A stretch of 64,000 nucleotides of DNA from Gracilaria gracilis (GCA_030374805.1 JARGSG010000068.1:1-64000), one strand, 5' to 3'; positions 1 through 10,572 are shown, numbered from the stretch's first letter. A program made the numbers and translations. Notes: generated by a model from the letters alone, not told the origin.

Positions 1-2035
1 AAGAGAGTAGCACGGCAACGACAAGGTGTCGGAAACGGGCCACTGAGAACAGGGCAAAAAGGCTCAAACCCAAAAAGGGGAGAAAGAAACCACCAGAGTG
101 GGGAAAGAGAGAGAAACAAAGCAAACCCAATACAGGGGCGAGTATACGACAAATAGGTCGGAACGAGACACACAAATAGTGGTTATACTCTGAGCGCCAC
201 AAGGGTGGGTAACTATACGTGAAACAACGCGGTCGTCACTCCACTTGGAGGTGAAACAGTCCGCGAAGCGTGATAGTTAGAGCCAGAAGCCCTTGCTTGG
301 CAAGGGGCAATTTACTTGGGGGAGCGAGATGCTCAACCCTCTAAGTACTGAGCTCGGCGCACCACTGACAGTGGGTGACGCCGGGCAAAATAATCTATAA
401 AATATCTGAGTAAATACAGCAATGCTGGGTGCACTGCCTCCGGCATATCCTTGCTACACGTGTGCTAGTCACACCCGCTAAGCGGCGCCTCGAGCCGTGC
501 AATCCACGTGTACATGCGTGGAAATTACCTCGGCGAGGCGACACGCTAATAGCGGTTTAGCTCATATATATCTACTAACGCATGATGCGGAAATTAACTA
601 AGTACCTCAAATCGCCTGCAAAGAGTGTTGTCCTTCATGAGAAGCTGGGTTTTCAAAGGAAATGGACGCAAAGCTCTTTTGAGACATTTTCGATTGTGAA
701 AAAAGAATTTTTTTTTGAAATGGTTTTTTAGGATGCTAAACAAAAACTAATTTGAGCTTTGGTTTTATTTACTTTAATTTGCTAATGTACTTTGCATATG
801 ACAGGTTTAAAGTAGTCTTTAGAGATAGGCGTTATTTCACAGTACCAAGCATTTGGTGCGAAGAGGATAAAATCTTTGTAGAGGGTTAATATGAAGAAAA
901 GGAAATTTTGGAGTCAAACTGGTTACAAAGCCAAATCTGGGAAACTCTGGATGTTTTTTTCCTTGCATTCTCATTTGTTGGTACTAAAATGATGCAAACG
1001 GGGTGTCTGTCCAGAAAGACAGAAAAATGCGCCGTGTGACACGGCGCATTTGTAGATCAAAATATCCAGCTCAGTGGCATTACTTTTGAAACAGCTGTAA
1101 GCTTTCTATATATAAGCGGTAGATTTTGCCACCCCGCCAATTTCGAAAGAGATCACCAAAAACATGCAGACCTCTAATTTTTAAGCAGATTTTGATTGAG
1201 AATTGTGCACTTTAGATCAAAACACCTAGCTTTGCTTCCGTAGTAGGAGCTTTGCGATGAAGAATGGCACCGACACACGTAACCTTGCAATCATTGACGC
1301 TCCAAAAAGTTGCTCTCCCATTCTCGCAAGAGAAGAGTGGTTCGTTTCCGAAGTATAGATGCGTGTAATTACCAGTACTCTTATACTTCTCCGACGCTCT
1401 TAAGCTCATAGAGATGTAATTCGACCTGCAGAAAGATTACAGAATGTTTTGCAGGCAAATGCATCTCAAAACTCAATACAATCAATCCTCCGACATTCGC
1501 CCAAGAAACGAAAGAGTACGTAATTCCTGAAGATCTGTCGTTCTTTATTCCTTTTTTAAAGCCCAACTATTCGGACTCATCATCTTTGAATGGCCGTTAC
1601 CGTTGTGATGATTGTTTCTTGGTGGCATTCTTCTTAATCATATTTTCCCTATTCTTCGTACACTTCATTCACAGCAGATGACTCGTACTGTAATGGTACA
1701 CACTAAGATCACACGACTTCTTTATCGCACAAAGGCCTTGTTGTTCCTGCCAGAGCATCTTCTCATTGGTGTTCGAATAGATCTTTCGTGCGAGATTGAA
1801 CAACATGCGAAATGTCGTGTTGGCGCGGTTTGAACATGTCTCAAGACGCCGCCGCTCTCCCTCTACTCGAACCAAGACACGGAGCTCGGCAATCGGCTGG
1901 TTACTCCTGAGCTTTTAGACCGAACAATCTGCCTGCGGGATTTGCTCAACTGCATGCCGCTGGTGTACCGTTGGTACTCGCCGCTACGATACTTCGTCTA
2001 CACTGTATTCGTTTTCGTTTGTCCCCCACGTTTGC
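1..2035. other. No convincing gene; left-edge sequence of unknown nature
   Basis: Only short unrelated open frames (up to about 73 codons) occur here and none has recognisable domains. The first 560 bases are GC-richer and look like TE untranslated or LTR sequence, but I could not match them to another part of the window. From about 640 to 1000 the sequence is AT-rich. A perfect hairpin lies at 1025-1051. Near the right end, readable protein-like frames (1836-2004) lead towards the Sel1 gene and may be its 5' exon or a frameshifted start. Confidence 0.5.
1025..1051. repeat. Perfect 13-1-13 hairpin
   Basis: AAATGCGCCGTGT is followed by one G and then its exact reverse complement. The 27-bp near-palindrome is GC-rich in an AT-rich surrounding. 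No gene lies close enough to call it a 3' UTR element. It could be a small palindromic repeat or the scar of a foldback element. Confidence 0.7.
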
Positions 2036-2140
2036 TTGCTCTGCCGTCGCTTTGTTGGAATAGCTTCCAGTCGCGAACGCGCGCTCAAGAATGCGCTTAA
2101 GTTGGAGCAAAAAGTCTTATGTGACTCTGACATCGACGCC

Positions 2141-3862
2141 ATGATTGATTTAGGTGAACTGTTACTCTTCAACAAGAACTTCGCATCGGAGCGCAAGCGA
2201 GGCGTTCAAATGCTCGAACGCGCCATCAAACAAACAGAACATCCGCTGGCTATGACTCACCTGGCGTACCACCTAATAAGAAATGGAAACTCAGTAGATC
2301 ACCGTCGTGCCGTGTGGTTGCTCGAACGCTCGTTGAAATTGCGAGAGGACTCTTTTTCTCTCAACGAATTAGCACAATGCTATGAGAATGGAATTGGTGT
2401 TGGAACGAATATTAATGTTGCTGTGCAGCTGTATGAACGAGCTATTCGGCTAGACAAAGATCCCGTTCTCATCTTCAATCTAGCCTTCGCCATGCTCAGG
2501 ACACCAAGTTACCTTGCTCAAAGAAAACATGCTATATCGCTTTTCAAGAAGGCAATCCGTCAGACTTCAGAGGCCGAAATGATGAACAAGTTGGGACTTT
2601 TGTATGGTACAGGAAAGGGCAATCTCAATCAATGCCCTAAGAAGGCAATGAAATGGTATCGTCGTGCAATTCAAACATCAAACTACGTGCCTTCCATGTC
2701 TAATCTTGCTGATCTTCTTTTAAAGAATGAACCCAGCGACCAGGATATCGAACAGGCGGTTCGTTTGCTAGAAGATGCGATGGAAGAGGAACAAGAGCGA
2801 GATGTGAACATCACCTTGCAGCTGGCAGACACTTACCTGCTGCACGCAGTTAACCTGGAGCGAGCTGTTCGATTATATGAATCCGCAGCAATCCGTTTCA
2901 ATTCAATGAGAGCCAAGTCAGAGCTGATTGGAATATGGGTTGATCGTCTAGGTTTTGGCCTTGATCATCGCCGGATATTTGAGTTTTGTCGTGATGACTA
3001 CGACGAAAACAGAGAATTCGGTTCTCGTTTGATTATGGGAGATATGTTATGGACCGGTACTAACCACATGCAAATGAATCGTAGAGAAGCTATGCAGATC
3101 TTGGATTCCCTTCTTTGGACTGGACATGGCTCTTTCTCGTTAATGTTGAGACATGATCTTGAATACCATCCAGATGGGGAGAAGCGAGCTCGAAGGCTTA
3201 TGAAAAAGTTCAACAACGAAATTGATAAATCTTATCTTTCCGAAGAAGAGGTAATCGTTGTCAGCGAGAACGAATGTGAGGAAGATAAATGGCTAGCTAT
3301 GGAGAGCTTTCGAGCTCAAATGGCTAATTCCGTAACGGGTGTTTGGTTTGGGCCATACCTTCGAATTGGACGCTTCAAACTACCGTTTGATGGTCGATTA
3401 GAATGTGTAACAAATCCGATGAGGAGGTTTACGAGATGGAGAAACATTGCTTCTTTGAATCTGGCTAACATTGTACTTGAGATTGAAGGAAAGCAACAAG
3501 AATCTGTGATAGTGCTTGAAAATCTAATGAATTCCGAGTTGAGGTTGATTGCAATGCTGAACCTCGCATACATTCTAATGAGCGATATTGAAGGAGTGCC
3601 AAAAAATTGGGCAAGAGGAGTGCAACTTATTGAAGACGCCGTGAAGGAGAGGAACGATGTTTCTGCTCGCGCAATGTTGGCCAACGCGTTGGCGGAGCGA
3701 TCAGACTCAGATGATGGCGATGTGGAGCGAGGATGGGAACTATGGCACGGCGTGGAGTCGGAGTTGGAGGCGGACGAAAAGGAGCTCCAACACGTTTCGC
3801 GGCTAATAACGGCCAGCAGCAAGAAGAAATGGGATATTCTCAACCGCCAAAAACAAGAGTGA
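2141..3862 (+). CDS. Sel1-like (TPR-like) repeat protein
   Basis: This is a long uninterrupted frame of about 570 residues from the first ATG. It is built of Sel1-type helical repeats of 36-40 residues, e.g. AVQLYERAIRLDKD, AMKWYRRAIQTSNY and AVRLLEDAMEEEQE, each following a LA..LL or LG.LYGTGKG motif. About seven repeats fill residues 1-250. A non-repeat middle section follows, and two or three more repeats lie near the C-terminus (RGVQLIEDAVKERNDVSARA). Sel1 repeats form protein-binding solenoids; the partner is unknown. The frame is open back to a stop at 1916, so the start is uncertain. A second protein-like reading frame (1918-2004: LDRTICLRDLLNCMPLVYRW) points to an upstream exon joined by a short intron, or to a frameshift. 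No signal peptide or membrane segment is seen in the repeat part. Confidence 0.8.
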   Translation: MIDLGELLLFNKNFASERKRGVQMLERAIKQTEHPLAMTHLAYHLIRNGNSVDHRRAVWLLERSLKLREDSFSLNELAQCYENGIGVGTNINVAVQLYERAIRLDKDPVLIFNLAFAMLRTPSYLAQRKHAISLFKKAIRQTSEAEMMNKLGLLYGTGKGNLNQCPKKAMKWYRRAIQTSNYVPSMSNLADLLLKNEPSDQDIEQAVRLLEDAMEEEQERDVNITLQLADTYLLHAVNLERAVRLYESAAIRFNSMRAKSELIGIWVDRLGFGLDHRRIFEFCRDDYDENREFGSRLIMGDMLWTGTNHMQMNRREAMQILDSLLWTGHGSFSLMLRHDLEYHPDGEKRARRLMKKFNNEIDKSYLSEEEVIVVSENECEEDKWLAMESFRAQMANSVTGVWFGPYLRIGRFKLPFDGRLECVTNPMRRFTRWRNIASLNLANIVLEIEGKQQESVIVLENLMNSELRLIAMLNLAYILMSDIEGVPKNWARGVQLIEDAVKERNDVSARAMLANALAERSDSDDGDVERGWELWHGVESELEADEKELQHVSRLITASSKKKWDILNRQKQE

Positions 3863-4223
3863 AGCTTGCTTTGATAACTGCAACGTGTGCTCTCAGACGG
3901 GCAAGGAAGAAAGCACTTTGGCGTGATCTTCCATTTTACATCAGCCATAAAACAGATTTATGCAAGTCTGCTGCGGAGATGAGTCGGACGTGACGCCCAT
4001 GAAAATGGTGAGGATGCGGACGATTGCGGACCTCGACGTCAGCCAAGGCCCGCAATAACTCCGATAGCATTCATATTCGTGGTGGAATACTACTGATATG
4101 ATGTGTCGTTTGAGTCGTCGTTGAACAACGTGGCCACCGAGGCTTTGGTGTACACGAACCCTCACAACGGCGTATATATTAACATAAATGATAAATGATT
4201 AAATAATATATAGTAATATTTTC

Positions 4224-4258
4224 TGAGAGAGCTTCTCTCAAATCCAGCGGCGCTGGAT
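4224..4258. repeat. Two adjacent short hairpins
   Basis: TGAGAGA-GCT-TCTCTCA (4224-4240) is followed immediately by ATCCAGC-GGC-GCTGGAT (4242-4258). Both have perfect 7-bp stems with 3-nt loops. They lie about 360 bp downstream of the Sel1 gene and 720 bp beyond the 3' end of gene A. Function unknown. Confidence 0.6.
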
Positions 4259-4833
4259 GTACTTTTCGCGCTCTTGGCCGAGTGATAACCGGTTGATATA
4301 GAGCAAGGCGCTATAAGGACCGATCCGACATTGCGATATAGTAGTCGAACACGTTCAACTCAGGGAAAAACTTGTCCTTTCAGTTGATGATGAGCTTTCC
4401 CAAGATATCACGCAAACGAGCTAATATTTTCGTTTTTTCCTCTTCACAATCCAGGAAGTCTAAGCTCACTAACCCAATTCTTCGTAACAATAACTTTTAT
4501 CAGTTGGGCCATATAAGCTAACTTCGGTTTTGCAGACAATCTTCAAATAGCATATCCATTTCGTTCAGTTCGGAACGATAAAAGTTCGTTGGTGCGCACA
4601 CCTGGACAACTCGAATGTACCTGTTGAAAATGGGTTTTAGAACTCGAGAGCTGCGCAAACGTTCTTCTCTAACTACGAATCTATAACTGAAACCAACCCA
4701 TAGAGAGGCTGTAGAGATGAAGGAGGAGGGAGGCGCAGAGAGCTTCAACCAGACGCCTGCCGGGACATCTGTAGTTTACTCATCCGTCCGTGGGGCTTTT
4801 AAGGAGACCCGCGGACGGTTCCACAAGATGTTT

Positions 4834-4891
4834 GTGGCTATAAGTCGCGTTCTATAGCCACACTATTAACTACTTCAAGCTCAGCTTGAAG
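4834..4891. repeat. Two hairpins in the 3' flank of secreted gene A
   Basis: GTGGCTATA pairs with TATAGCCAC (4834-4861, 10-nt loop). CTTCAAGCT pairs with AGCTTGAAG around a single base (4873-4891). They lie 86-143 nt past the stop codon of gene A, on the side where its transcript ends, so they may be 3' UTR or RNA-processing structures. The paralogue B also has a hairpin about 85 nt past its stop. Confidence 0.55.
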
Positions 4892-4976
4892 CGGGGCGCA
4901 ACTGTCTCTGCTGTATGCTTAACTGTCGGCCTCCAGCACGACAGAGGCTCACCCAGCAACTATGCGCCCGACCCCA

Positions 4977-5831
4977 TTACTTCCTCCCCGGAAACGATAA
5001 CACCCAATTGTGAAACTCCTTATTAACCCCAGGAGCCACTTCCACCTGCGTAAACACTCCATCCAGATTCCCAGTAGACATATCGTCCGGATCGTCAATG
5101 AGCTGCGCATCGGCTACAATCGGGCATGTATTGAGAACGCAAGCAAACGGCTTGGTTGCCCTTAGTTCGATCTTGATCAAAGATCTCGTCCCGGGCTGTG
5201 AAACCAAGTAGAAGACATACACAGCTGAGTCCCCTGGAATGGTTGCCTCCACTGGTACGCCAGGAACCATGGGGTACGTAACATCTACGCCGAACAACAG
5301 CCACCCGCCGAGAACTCCAGTTGTATTGGTGCATGGAGTCAACTCTTCAGAGTCCGCGGTTCGGACCAATGTTAGATTCACCACGAATACACCGTAGCCA
5401 AACTTGTCGCTTCCGTAAATACCTGCGGCACTGTTAAAGTCAAGCGAGGACGCATCCAGACCGAAAGTGTTCTTGAAGTGTTTCAATGCATGCACACGGG
5501 ATTGCTCAATACGTCTATCGTTCCAACCAAGGGCGAAGCGGAAGAAATCGTTGCGAGTATCGATATATCCCCCTTGCTCTTGAGTGCCCTCAAAAGTAGC
5601 TCCGACTGCCACTGTGCGATCAATAGGCAGGAGGTCACACGTTGGTTGAGTATCACCTTTCGAAAGGGTACGCATCACATCATTAGAGCGACTGATTGGC
5701 AACAAATTGCCATCATTTGCGGGTTGAAGAAGATCGTGCAATAGATCCGGTGGAAGATGTTGTCGACCAGAAAGAAAAGAGCCTGAACTCCAACTCGCGA
5801 GCAAAGAAAGGATGAATATCAAGTGAAGCAT
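4977..5831 (-). CDS. Secreted protein of unknown function (paralogue A, intact)
   Basis: The frame encodes about 284 residues from ATG at 5831. I chose this start because it begins with a clear signal peptide (MLHLIFILSLLASWSSGSF) and a TATA-like box lies about 90 bp upstream; the frame is open further 5' but that part is not secretory in character. The mature part is about 260 residues with few cysteines, including CNT..LNTCP-type positions (PCTNTTG, CVLNTCP). It contains possible N-glycosylation sites (NLT, NTT) and runs such as GGYIDTRNDFFRFALGW and GVLGGWLLFG that suggest a beta-rich extracellular domain. I recognise no family. A second copy with high protein identity lies at 9925-25594 but is split by two transposons. 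The promoter region is shared by both copies. Confidence 0.8.
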   Translation of the reverse strand: MLHLIFILSLLASWSSGSFLSGRQHLPPDLLHDLLQPANDGNLLPISRSNDVMRTLSKGDTQPTCDLLPIDRTVAVGATFEGTQEQGGYIDTRNDFFRFALGWNDRRIEQSRVHALKHFKNTFGLDASSLDFNSAAGIYGSDKFGYGVFVVNLTLVRTADSEELTPCTNTTGVLGGWLLFGVDVTYPMVPGVPVEATIPGDSAVYVFYLVSQPGTRSLIKIELRATKPFACVLNTCPIVADAQLIDDPDDMSTGNLDGVFTQVEVAPGVNKEFHNWVLSFPGRK

Positions 5832-5918
5832 GACGAATATGTCCGTCTGTTGTTGAGATCGGTGCCGGCGAGTGCGGGATGGCAGGCGCACTGCGATGAA
5901 TTGTACATGGGACCAAGA

Positions 5919-5926
5919 CTTAAATA
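5919..5926 (-). promoter_or_regulatory. TATA-like box of gene A
   Basis: On the minus strand the sequence reads AGTATTTAAG about 90 bp upstream of the chosen start. The same element and surrounding bases are conserved upstream of paralogue B near 25,681-25,687, supporting a promoter role. Confidence 0.5.
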
Positions 5927-7254
5927 CTGACAGATTAGGCTGTAGCAATTTCGAGAATCTGGGAAGGCCGGGTTTCATGCGTACGAAGTATCATCTGGAG
6001 GCTATGTTAGAAGAACCGTTACTATTTGAGACTTCTTTCAAGAGGTCTCGTTGACAGGCAGAATGACATAGGGTGGGCCAATGCAACTGTTCGAAATAAA
6101 ACCGTTCCTCTCGCATTCGAAATCCAAGTTGTGTGACAAATGGTACTTTTGGGGGACAGCTCTTGAACCCACTCGTCGTCTGTGGCTCCGCCATTGAAGT
6201 GGTCGAAATTTTTCTGCCGCATGTCTTACCGGAGAGAGATCGCCTGTTCCAGCCGTCTGCTGTTAATGTGTCAGTATTTTGCAGTTAGGTGATGAAGCTG
6301 TTCTTGATGGGAATGAGTAGGGGCTTAGCTTCAATTCATGAGGAACAACGTACCGTCCAGCGACGTATGTGCGTGACACCGCACGAAGACTCGCAGCTCT
6401 TGGCGGTTTGTTAGAAAGGAAATGGAGTTGGAGAAAGACAGGGACTGTCCAGACAGCTAAGTGCACTCTTCTGTTGTCGAACGGATACATGCACCTGTGC
6501 GGACCGTTTTCAGACCGAATGGTGGCATTTGTCACTTTTGTATGGAAGAAACAAGTCATAGTTTGATGGCTTTCCGTGCATTCGCAATGGCGCCGGCGCT
6601 CAAGTGCTTTGGGGAATTTGCCAAATTATGCACCAACGTGGTAGGACAATTCAACTTCGAAATTGGACGGGGGTTGGTTACCTAAAGTAGGAAACGAGAT
6701 TGATAGATAGTGGTACGTAGATAGTGGAAAGCATAGGTGTCAAGTTATTGAGACCAACAGTTTCTCAAAGGCTTGGAATCTTTGTTTGGATATGGAGAAA
6801 GATCCTAGGCCAACGAATGAGCATCTCCGAAGAGTTTTCTGTGCGTCTTTCCATCTCGAGAAGCAATGGCGATTGGTTTCAGCTTCAGCTATTGTATTGT
6901 GTAATGTGTCTTTTGGTGTGCTTGCCACATTTAAGGTGAAGCTCAATTCAGGGTTACGTTTCGGTAAGGAAGGACGTGGACTAGATGAGATGGTACGATA
7001 CAATTTGTGCAAAATGGGATGGCACTGATTGTTCAGACGCGCATCTTGCAGAGCATACGCAACGGTGTCGTGCTGTACACGTGCACACGAACTGTAAGTA
7101 GCCCAATTAATGGGACGCAAATGTGAACAAAGAGCCGACAGCTTGCGCCCAATGCTTCAATCGAGCAATGCGCCGGGGCGCTCGTGCCCCTCCGCTACAA
7201 GATGGCGATGGCGTTGTATGATACGCCACTTGGGCTCGTTGTGCTGCACGAAGG

Positions 7255-7580
7255 CATCGCAAACTGTCTGGCACCGGGCCGCTTACAACACGGAGAAGAA
7301 CTCTACGAAAGGAAAGACGTAAACTCCACAACGAGAAATGTTCGGCTTACGACATCAACATGAACAACTTGTTCTCGTGCCCCTTTTCTTATCCCTCGTC
7401 GATGAGCAGGAAGAGATATTTTTCTGGAGGATGCGGGTATTAAAACGGTTGAGCTATTGGCGCTATGCCCTGTTCTGACACAGTCACAACAAAAGTCGCA
7501 ACAAGTGTGAAAATTGATGAAAAATGAAACTGTTTCACCCAGAAGATTAAAAACAGAATCTTTAGCCAAGCTTATAGTGT
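7255..7580. repeat. Spacer repeat, copy 1
   Basis: About 7255-7440 aligns with about 9460-9640 at a level visible by eye (shared GTCTGGCA, CTACGAAAGGA, CGGCTTACGAC, AACAACTTGTT, GAGCAGGAA, AGGATGCGG). The stretch near 7515-7580 aligns with 9843-9900 (ACTGTTTCAC.CAGA.GATT). A third, shorter match occurs at about 26,690-26,760. This marks the unit boundaries of the A/B duplication. Confidence 0.65.
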
Positions 7581-8540
7581 AATTATTAGAAAGCCTACCA
7601 AAACCAAACTGGACTGTCACGTGCAAGTTTGAATTGTTGGCATCGTTCATGGTCGGCCACCAAACGCGTGCAGCTGTCGCTGTGAGAGCCGCTCGTAGAA
7701 ATCTTCGGATGCCGCCGGAGCTCACAAGTCGCGAGGCGGCGACGCCATCGGCATGGCGGCATTGACTCCTTTTTCTTGCAGTGTCTGATCTAGGGCGGTT
7801 ATCAAAAGGTAGAACATGTTTGAGTGAGAGCCACTTGGTCTTCACCACATCTGATGTTGAGAAGATCTGTTTCAAAGTTTTCTCGAGGAAATCAATCGAG
7901 AAGCGAACGGAGTCACTCTCAGATCGTCCTCGCCGCAGGTAGCAGCGGGGCACAAGCGCGACATGCGCAAGAAAGACGCATATATATGGCGGTCAAACGC
8001 AACACAGTGGTTTGCTTCTGAAACAAGTAAGGCGTTTTTCCTCCAAAAAGCCTTACCATAAACGTGTTACCCCGCTGCCCGGCTTGGGGGAGATTTGGAA
8101 CTCTTAATTGTTTTCGATTTCGGGCTCCACCCAGGCGATATTCACTTCCTGGTTGGGCAATAACAACATTATAAAAACAGAAAAGGCCAACGCTTCTATG
8201 ATGGGTTGCACATCCGAAACGGGGAAAAGCACAACTGGGAGAGTACAACGGTACTTTTTGATATGTGAGCGCCGACCTCTGTTCAGATCAAGATGCGTTG
8301 GCCAGAGTATTCTTGGGAGACATTGCTACCGTTGACCGTTGGACCGCCAGGGGGGGGCAGCGTGTGGCCAGCAAAAGTATATTAATCTCACGGAATGAGA
8401 ACGAACGTGTTGCATGATGGCATCTGATTGACAGATAGGGACCCATACGCTTCTCTTCAATCTCCGGAATCTCGAATTCTAGCTTTGGAGTCTTCAAATG
8501 TGTCTGTTTCCAGCTCGAATGAGATTTCTTCTCACACAAA
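7581..8540. other. Non-coding interval
   Basis: No frame in this stretch has domain content, a signal peptide or a repeat match that I can support. It sits between the spacer repeat and the promoter of the cysteine-rich peptide gene. Confidence 0.4.
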
Positions 8541-8549
8541 CCACATGGG

Positions 8550-8555
8550 TATAAA
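8550..8555 (+). promoter_or_regulatory. TATA box of the cysteine-rich peptide gene
   Basis: TATAAA within GGGTATAAATTGGGG, 95 bp upstream of the ATG at 8645. The spacing matches the TATA-like boxes of gene A and of the TIR-NB-ARC gene. Confidence 0.6.
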
Positions 8556-8644
8556 TTGGGGCACCGAAGCGTTCCAAGAAGGGATGCGCTCAAGTGCATT
8601 ACCCAAAGTGCCTTGTATCTTCTGCACCGACAAGACTCCGCACT

Positions 8645-8986
8645 ATGGCTTTCAAACACCTTCTAATTCTCTGTGTGCTCCTCGGGATGTGGTGCTCCGT
8701 GAGAGCAGATTGCAAACCGGCACCTGCTGGAGTGGCTTGTCTTGCTGCCTCACCGAACAATACGTACCTAAGGCGGTGTACTTGGAATGAATGCAGGAGG
8801 AACTGGGGGGGTAAGTTATGCTACGATGGACCGGGCAGATGTCATGTACAGGGCGGGTCAGGAATATTTGTGGATGGATGTTCACAGTGTCTGTGTGTCA
8901 CGGGGAAGACGAGCAGGAAGGCTGCCTGTTCAAAAGGCAAGTACTGGAGGAAGCGAAGCAACGATGTTTGGGGCTGCCTCAACTGA
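8645..8986 (+). CDS. Small secreted cysteine-rich protein
   Basis: The frame encodes 113 residues. The start at 8645 was chosen over an in-frame ATG 51 bp upstream because it begins exactly with a signal peptide (MAFKHLLILCVLLGMWCSVRA, cleavage likely before DCKP). The mature part is about 92 residues with 11 cysteines spread through it, including the cluster CSQCLC, and a basic C-terminal third (KTSRKAACSKGKYWRKR). Such spacing implies a disulphide-bonded extracellular peptide or small domain. I do not recognise the family. An odd cysteine number would leave one free, or allow a dimer. It lies within the A/B duplication neighbourhood, and both neighbours also encode secreted proteins. Confidence 0.75.
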   Translation: MAFKHLLILCVLLGMWCSVRADCKPAPAGVACLAASPNNTYLRRCTWNECRRNWGGKLCYDGPGRCHVQGGSGIFVDGCSQCLCVTGKTSRKAACSKGKYWRKRSNDVWGCLN

Positions 8987-9459
8987 GAAGGGCAAAAGAC
9001 CTTACTGCCCGACGCTAGCTGTGTCTGGGACAAGAATATATACATCTCAGTTTGAAAGTGTGTACTTAGCTCAGTCACATTCTTAGATTTTTATGTTACT
9101 GATGGAGGGAGGATTCGGGACTCCTTCGTCTGGAAGAGGATTTGCTAATGCTAATTGCATTTAGAATCCTGTAAAGTTGGAGCATTCTGTTCCTCATTGT
9201 TCAATATGGTTCGCAAACCTGTTGTAGTCTTTGTCCAGTACAGCACCGGATCTTCTCATGACCGAGGGCTACCGGTGCATTTCATTGCTATCCAACGAGT
9301 CCGCCCCACCTCGCACATTTCATTCTTCCAACAAACAACTTCAACTACAAACCATATTGCCAGTGGCTGTTGAAAATTCAAATACAATGTCATTAACTGC
9401 ACGCCCTGTTCCACAAGAGAGCACAGCGCCAATAGCTCAATAGTTTTCCAACAAAAACT

Positions 9460-9900
9460 GTCTGGCATCGGAGAGCTTACAGCACGGAGAGGATATCTAC
9501 GAAAGGATAGACGTAGACCTTGCAATCATAAATGCTCGGCTTACGACAACAACGCGAACAACTTGTTTTTGTGCCCCTTTTCGTATCGCCCATCAATGAG
9601 CAGGAACATATCGTTCTATTAGAGGATGCGGAAGGAGTGTCTTTGAAGGGATGTAGTGAACTGGGGGGAAGAGCGGCAGGGCCGGGGTTCGAACCACGAA
9701 CCCCGGGCCCCCACAAAAAGCACACGAAGGCGGTTACCGATTGAGCTATGGCCGCTCACGGTGTGGTAACCCAGAGTCACACCGCCGGAGGTGTTATCGT
9801 GGCCCTCTTGTGGCTGACAGCTGTAGCTGACAGCAGCTACAAGGGAACTGTTTCACGCAGATGATTTAAAACTGAATTTTAAACCAAACTAATAAATCCA
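9460..9900. repeat. Spacer repeat, copy 2
   Basis: Second copy of the spacer described at 7255-7580. It is interrupted by about 200 bp that include the tRNA-like sequence at 9673-9755 and a hairpin at 9823-9840 (GTAGCTG-ACAG-CAGCTAC). Confidence 0.6.
9673..9755 (-). tRNA. tRNA-like sequence (possible intron-containing tRNA-Thr, or tRNA-derived repeat)
   Basis: On the minus strand, GCGGCCA TAGCTCAATCGG resembles an acceptor 5' strand and A box, and GGTTCGAACCCCGG is a strong B box. The 3' end CTGCCGC pairs with the 5' GCGGC. The 83-nt length, the poor anticodon stem unless about 9 nt are removed, and the absent D stem argue against an ordinary tRNA. If a short intron is assumed, the loop could read CGT (Thr). 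A tRNA-derived SINE head or pseudogene is equally possible. Confidence 0.35.
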
Positions 9901-9924
9901 ACCCATAGCGCGCCCCCGGCTTCA

Positions 9925-10572
9925 TTAGTTCCTCCCCGGAAACGTTAACACCCATTTGTGGTATTCCCTATTAACCCCAGGAGCCACCTCCACCTGCGTA
10001 AACACGCCATCCAGATTCCCAGTATACATATTGTCCACATCATCAACGATCTGTACATCAGCTATGATCGGGCACGTATTGAGAATGCAAACAAGCGGTT
10101 TGGTCCCCTTTAGCTCGATTTTGGTTAAAGCTCGTGTCCCGGGCTGTGCCACCAGGTAGAACACAAACACAGCCGAGTCCCCTGGCACTGTTGACGCCAT
10201 CGGTACGCCAGGAACCATGGGGTACGTAATATCTCGGCCGAACAACAGCCACCCGCCGAGAACTCCAGTTGTATTGGTGCATGGAGTTAACTCATCGGAG
10301 TCAGCCGTTCGGATCAATGTTAGATTCACCACGAACACAACGTACCCGAACCTTTCGCTTCCGTAAATACCTGCGGTACTGTTAAACTCAAGTGAGGACG
10401 CATCCAGCCCGTATGTGTCTTTGAAGTGTTTTAATGCGTGCACACGGGACTGCTCAATACGCCTATCGTCCCAACCAAGGGCGAAGCGGAAGAAGTCATT
10501 GCGAGTATCAATATATCCCCCCTCTTCTTCAGTGCCCTCAAAAGTAGCTCCCAACGTTATTGTGCGTTCAAT
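9925..10572 (-). pseudogene. Secreted paralogue B, C-terminal fragment (left of transposon 1)
   Basis: This piece encodes the last ~215 residues of a copy of gene A (GATFEGTEEEGGYIDTRNDF through WVLTFPGRN). Many substitutions are conservative and there is no internal stop, so it was a functional gene until interrupted. The match to gene A stops exactly at 10,572, where the inverted repeat of the PIF/Harbinger-like element begins. The last three host bases AAT are repeated at 19,727-19,729. Further pieces are at 19,727-19,834 and 25,488-25,594. A 7-bp hairpin lies 85 nt beyond the stop. Confidence 0.85.

Larger units (their letters stand above)
3863..4976. other. Intergenic region with four perfect hairpins
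   Basis: No credible coding sequence is present. The region holds two adjacent small palindromes at 4224-4258 and two larger ones at 4834-4891 just beyond the 3' end of secreted gene A. The remainder is AT-rich (4190-4220) or featureless. Confidence 0.5.
4977..7580. repeat. Segmental duplication, copy 1 (gene A, 5' flank and spacer)
   Basis: Gene A, its upstream flank (5832-about 7250) and the following spacer (about 7255-7580) recur in copy 2. Matching landmarks include the TATA-like box, a block reading AATCTGGGAAGGCCGGGTTT (5956 and 25,714), the stretch around 6880 versus 26,230, and the motif CTCTACGAAAGG near 7300, 9490 (as ATCTACGAAAGG) and 26,700. No other coding sequence is evident in the flank: the short frames between 5,990 and 7,953 carry no domain. 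Confidence 0.7.

Noticed and set aside
1-560. Possible LTR matching 37,523-38,104
   Set aside because: A few shared short words only; I could not build a convincing alignment by eye.
3316-3948. 210-codon minus-strand frame opposite the Sel1 gene
   Set aside because: Ser/Cys-rich antisense shadow of a clear Sel1-repeat coding sequence.
7303-7953. 216-codon minus-strand frame
   Set aside because: No recognisable domain; its left part overlaps the spacer repeat, and the matching copy near 9,460 does not preserve the frame.
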